A DNA stretch of 6,600 bases from Acetobacteraceae bacterium (lineage in GTDB: Bacteria; Pseudomonadota; Alphaproteobacteria; Acetobacterales; Acetobacteraceae), in assembly GCA_020853405.1 (NCBI GenBank), contig JADYYZ010000149.1:1-6600 (forward strand), in the 5' to 3' direction. The notes under the pieces were generated by a model, which was not told where the DNA came from, did no database searches, and saw nothing but the letters and a program-made list of their open reading frames with translations. Position 1 is the first letter of the stretch. Each line of letters opens with the position of its first letter. Both the position numbers and the translations under genes were made by a program. Positions 6,245 through 6,600 of the stretch are shown here, piece by piece.

Positions 6245-6600
6245 ATGAACAAGCATGGCCCGTTACATCCATTCGCCGCGACTGCACGGCGCGACCTGCT
6301 TAGGGCTGGAGCCGCGGGCGCTGTCGCAGGCAGCCTTGGCCTGCCTGGTGCAGCACTGGCCCAGCGCGGCAGCGGCCGCGTCGTGTTCGCCAATGGCAGC
6401 CCGTACGACACCATGGACCCGCACCTTACGTTCGACGTAGGGCGCGTCGCCTACCGGCTGAACCTGTACGATGGCCTGATGCGCTGGCTCGACAACCCGC
6501 CGAAACTCAACCCGTGGCTGGCGGAGTCGTTCACGGTCAGCCCCGATGGCCTGCGCTACACGTTCAAGCTGCGCCCGAACGTGAAGTTCCATGACGGCAC
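6245..6600 (+). CDS. ABC transporter solute-binding protein, peptide/opine/nickel type (SBP_bac_5), N-terminal part
   Basis: The first 118 codons of a gene running off the right edge. Residues 1-39 are a likely Tat signal: ARRDLLRAG (14-22) with twin Arg15-Arg16, a weakly hydrophobic Ala/Gly/Leu stretch (21-38), and a signal peptidase site ALA-Q at 37-40. The mature part shows the SBP_bac_5 start: SPYDTMDPHLTFD (52-64), LYDGLMRW (74-81), LNPWLAESF (88-96), SPDGLRYTFKLRPNVKFHDG (99-118). Such proteins capture di-/oligopeptides, opines, nickel chelates or glycosides in the periplasm and hand them to an ABC permease; about 500 residues are usual, so roughly three quarters lies outside. Divergence from the hyu operon suggests it imports that pathway's substrate, an inference from position. 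AGGAG 9 nt upstream fixes the start. It has the same high GC and codon style as the operon. Confidence 0.9.
   Translation, partial: MNKHGPLHPFAATARRDLLRAGAAGAVAGSLGLPGAALAQRGSGRVVFANGSPYDTMDPHLTFDVGRVAYRLNLYDGLMRWLDNPPKLNPWLAESFTVSPDGLRYTFKLRPNVKFHDG

Noticed and set aside
6238..6303. An alternative ATG at 6238 opening a 21-codon frame (MSDEQAWPV start)
   Set aside because: It is only 2 nt from the ribosome site and stops within 21 codons; the ATG at 6245 gives a clear exported protein.
6263..6592. A 109-codon minus-strand frame at the right edge
   Set aside because: It lies opposite the solute-binding protein, whose signal peptide and conserved start are convincing; the antisense frame shows no family resemblance.

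Overview
The window comes from a very GC-rich bacterial chromosome or plasmid. The protein styles (HyuA/HyuB hydantoinase-oxoprolinase family, Tat-exported peptide-type binding protein, IS5-family element of the two-frame kind) fit an alphaproteobacterium, perhaps Rhodospirillales/Acetobacteraceae. That placement is inference from general resemblance only.

Layout. (1) Positions 1-578 carry one end of a decayed IS5-family insertion sequence, transposase on the minus strand and running off the left edge. It has an in-frame stop, a probable programmed -1 frameshift site and a one-base deletion. (2) Positions 578-6134 hold a tight four-gene minus-strand operon. In transcription order these are a short-chain dehydrogenase (SDR, 6134-5382), HyuA (5376-3334), HyuB (3322-1358) and a second SDR (1345-578). 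Gaps are only 5, 11 and 12 nt, and the Shine-Dalgarno sequences of hyuB and the last SDR overlap the preceding stop codon. (3) Positions 6135-6244 are a 110-nt divergent control region. (4) From 6245 a plus-strand gene, cut by the window edge, encodes the start of an exported ABC-transporter solute-binding protein of the peptide/opine/nickel type (SBP_bac_5).

How the parts fit. The simplest reading is a catabolic island: the divergent transporter brings in a small amide, peptide-like or lactam compound. The ATP-dependent HyuA/HyuB pair would open or transform a ring amide or carbonyl group, and two NAD-type SDRs would oxidise or reduce hydroxyl/keto groups before or after that step. The substrate cannot be named from sequence. 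The long plus-strand reading frames opposite the operon are codon-bias shadows, not genes.

The oddest local feature is the junction of insertion sequence and last operon gene: the stop codon of the SDR appears to sit exactly on the insertion target, so its last base may belong to the element. No CRISPR array, RNA gene or clear novel defence-type system was seen.
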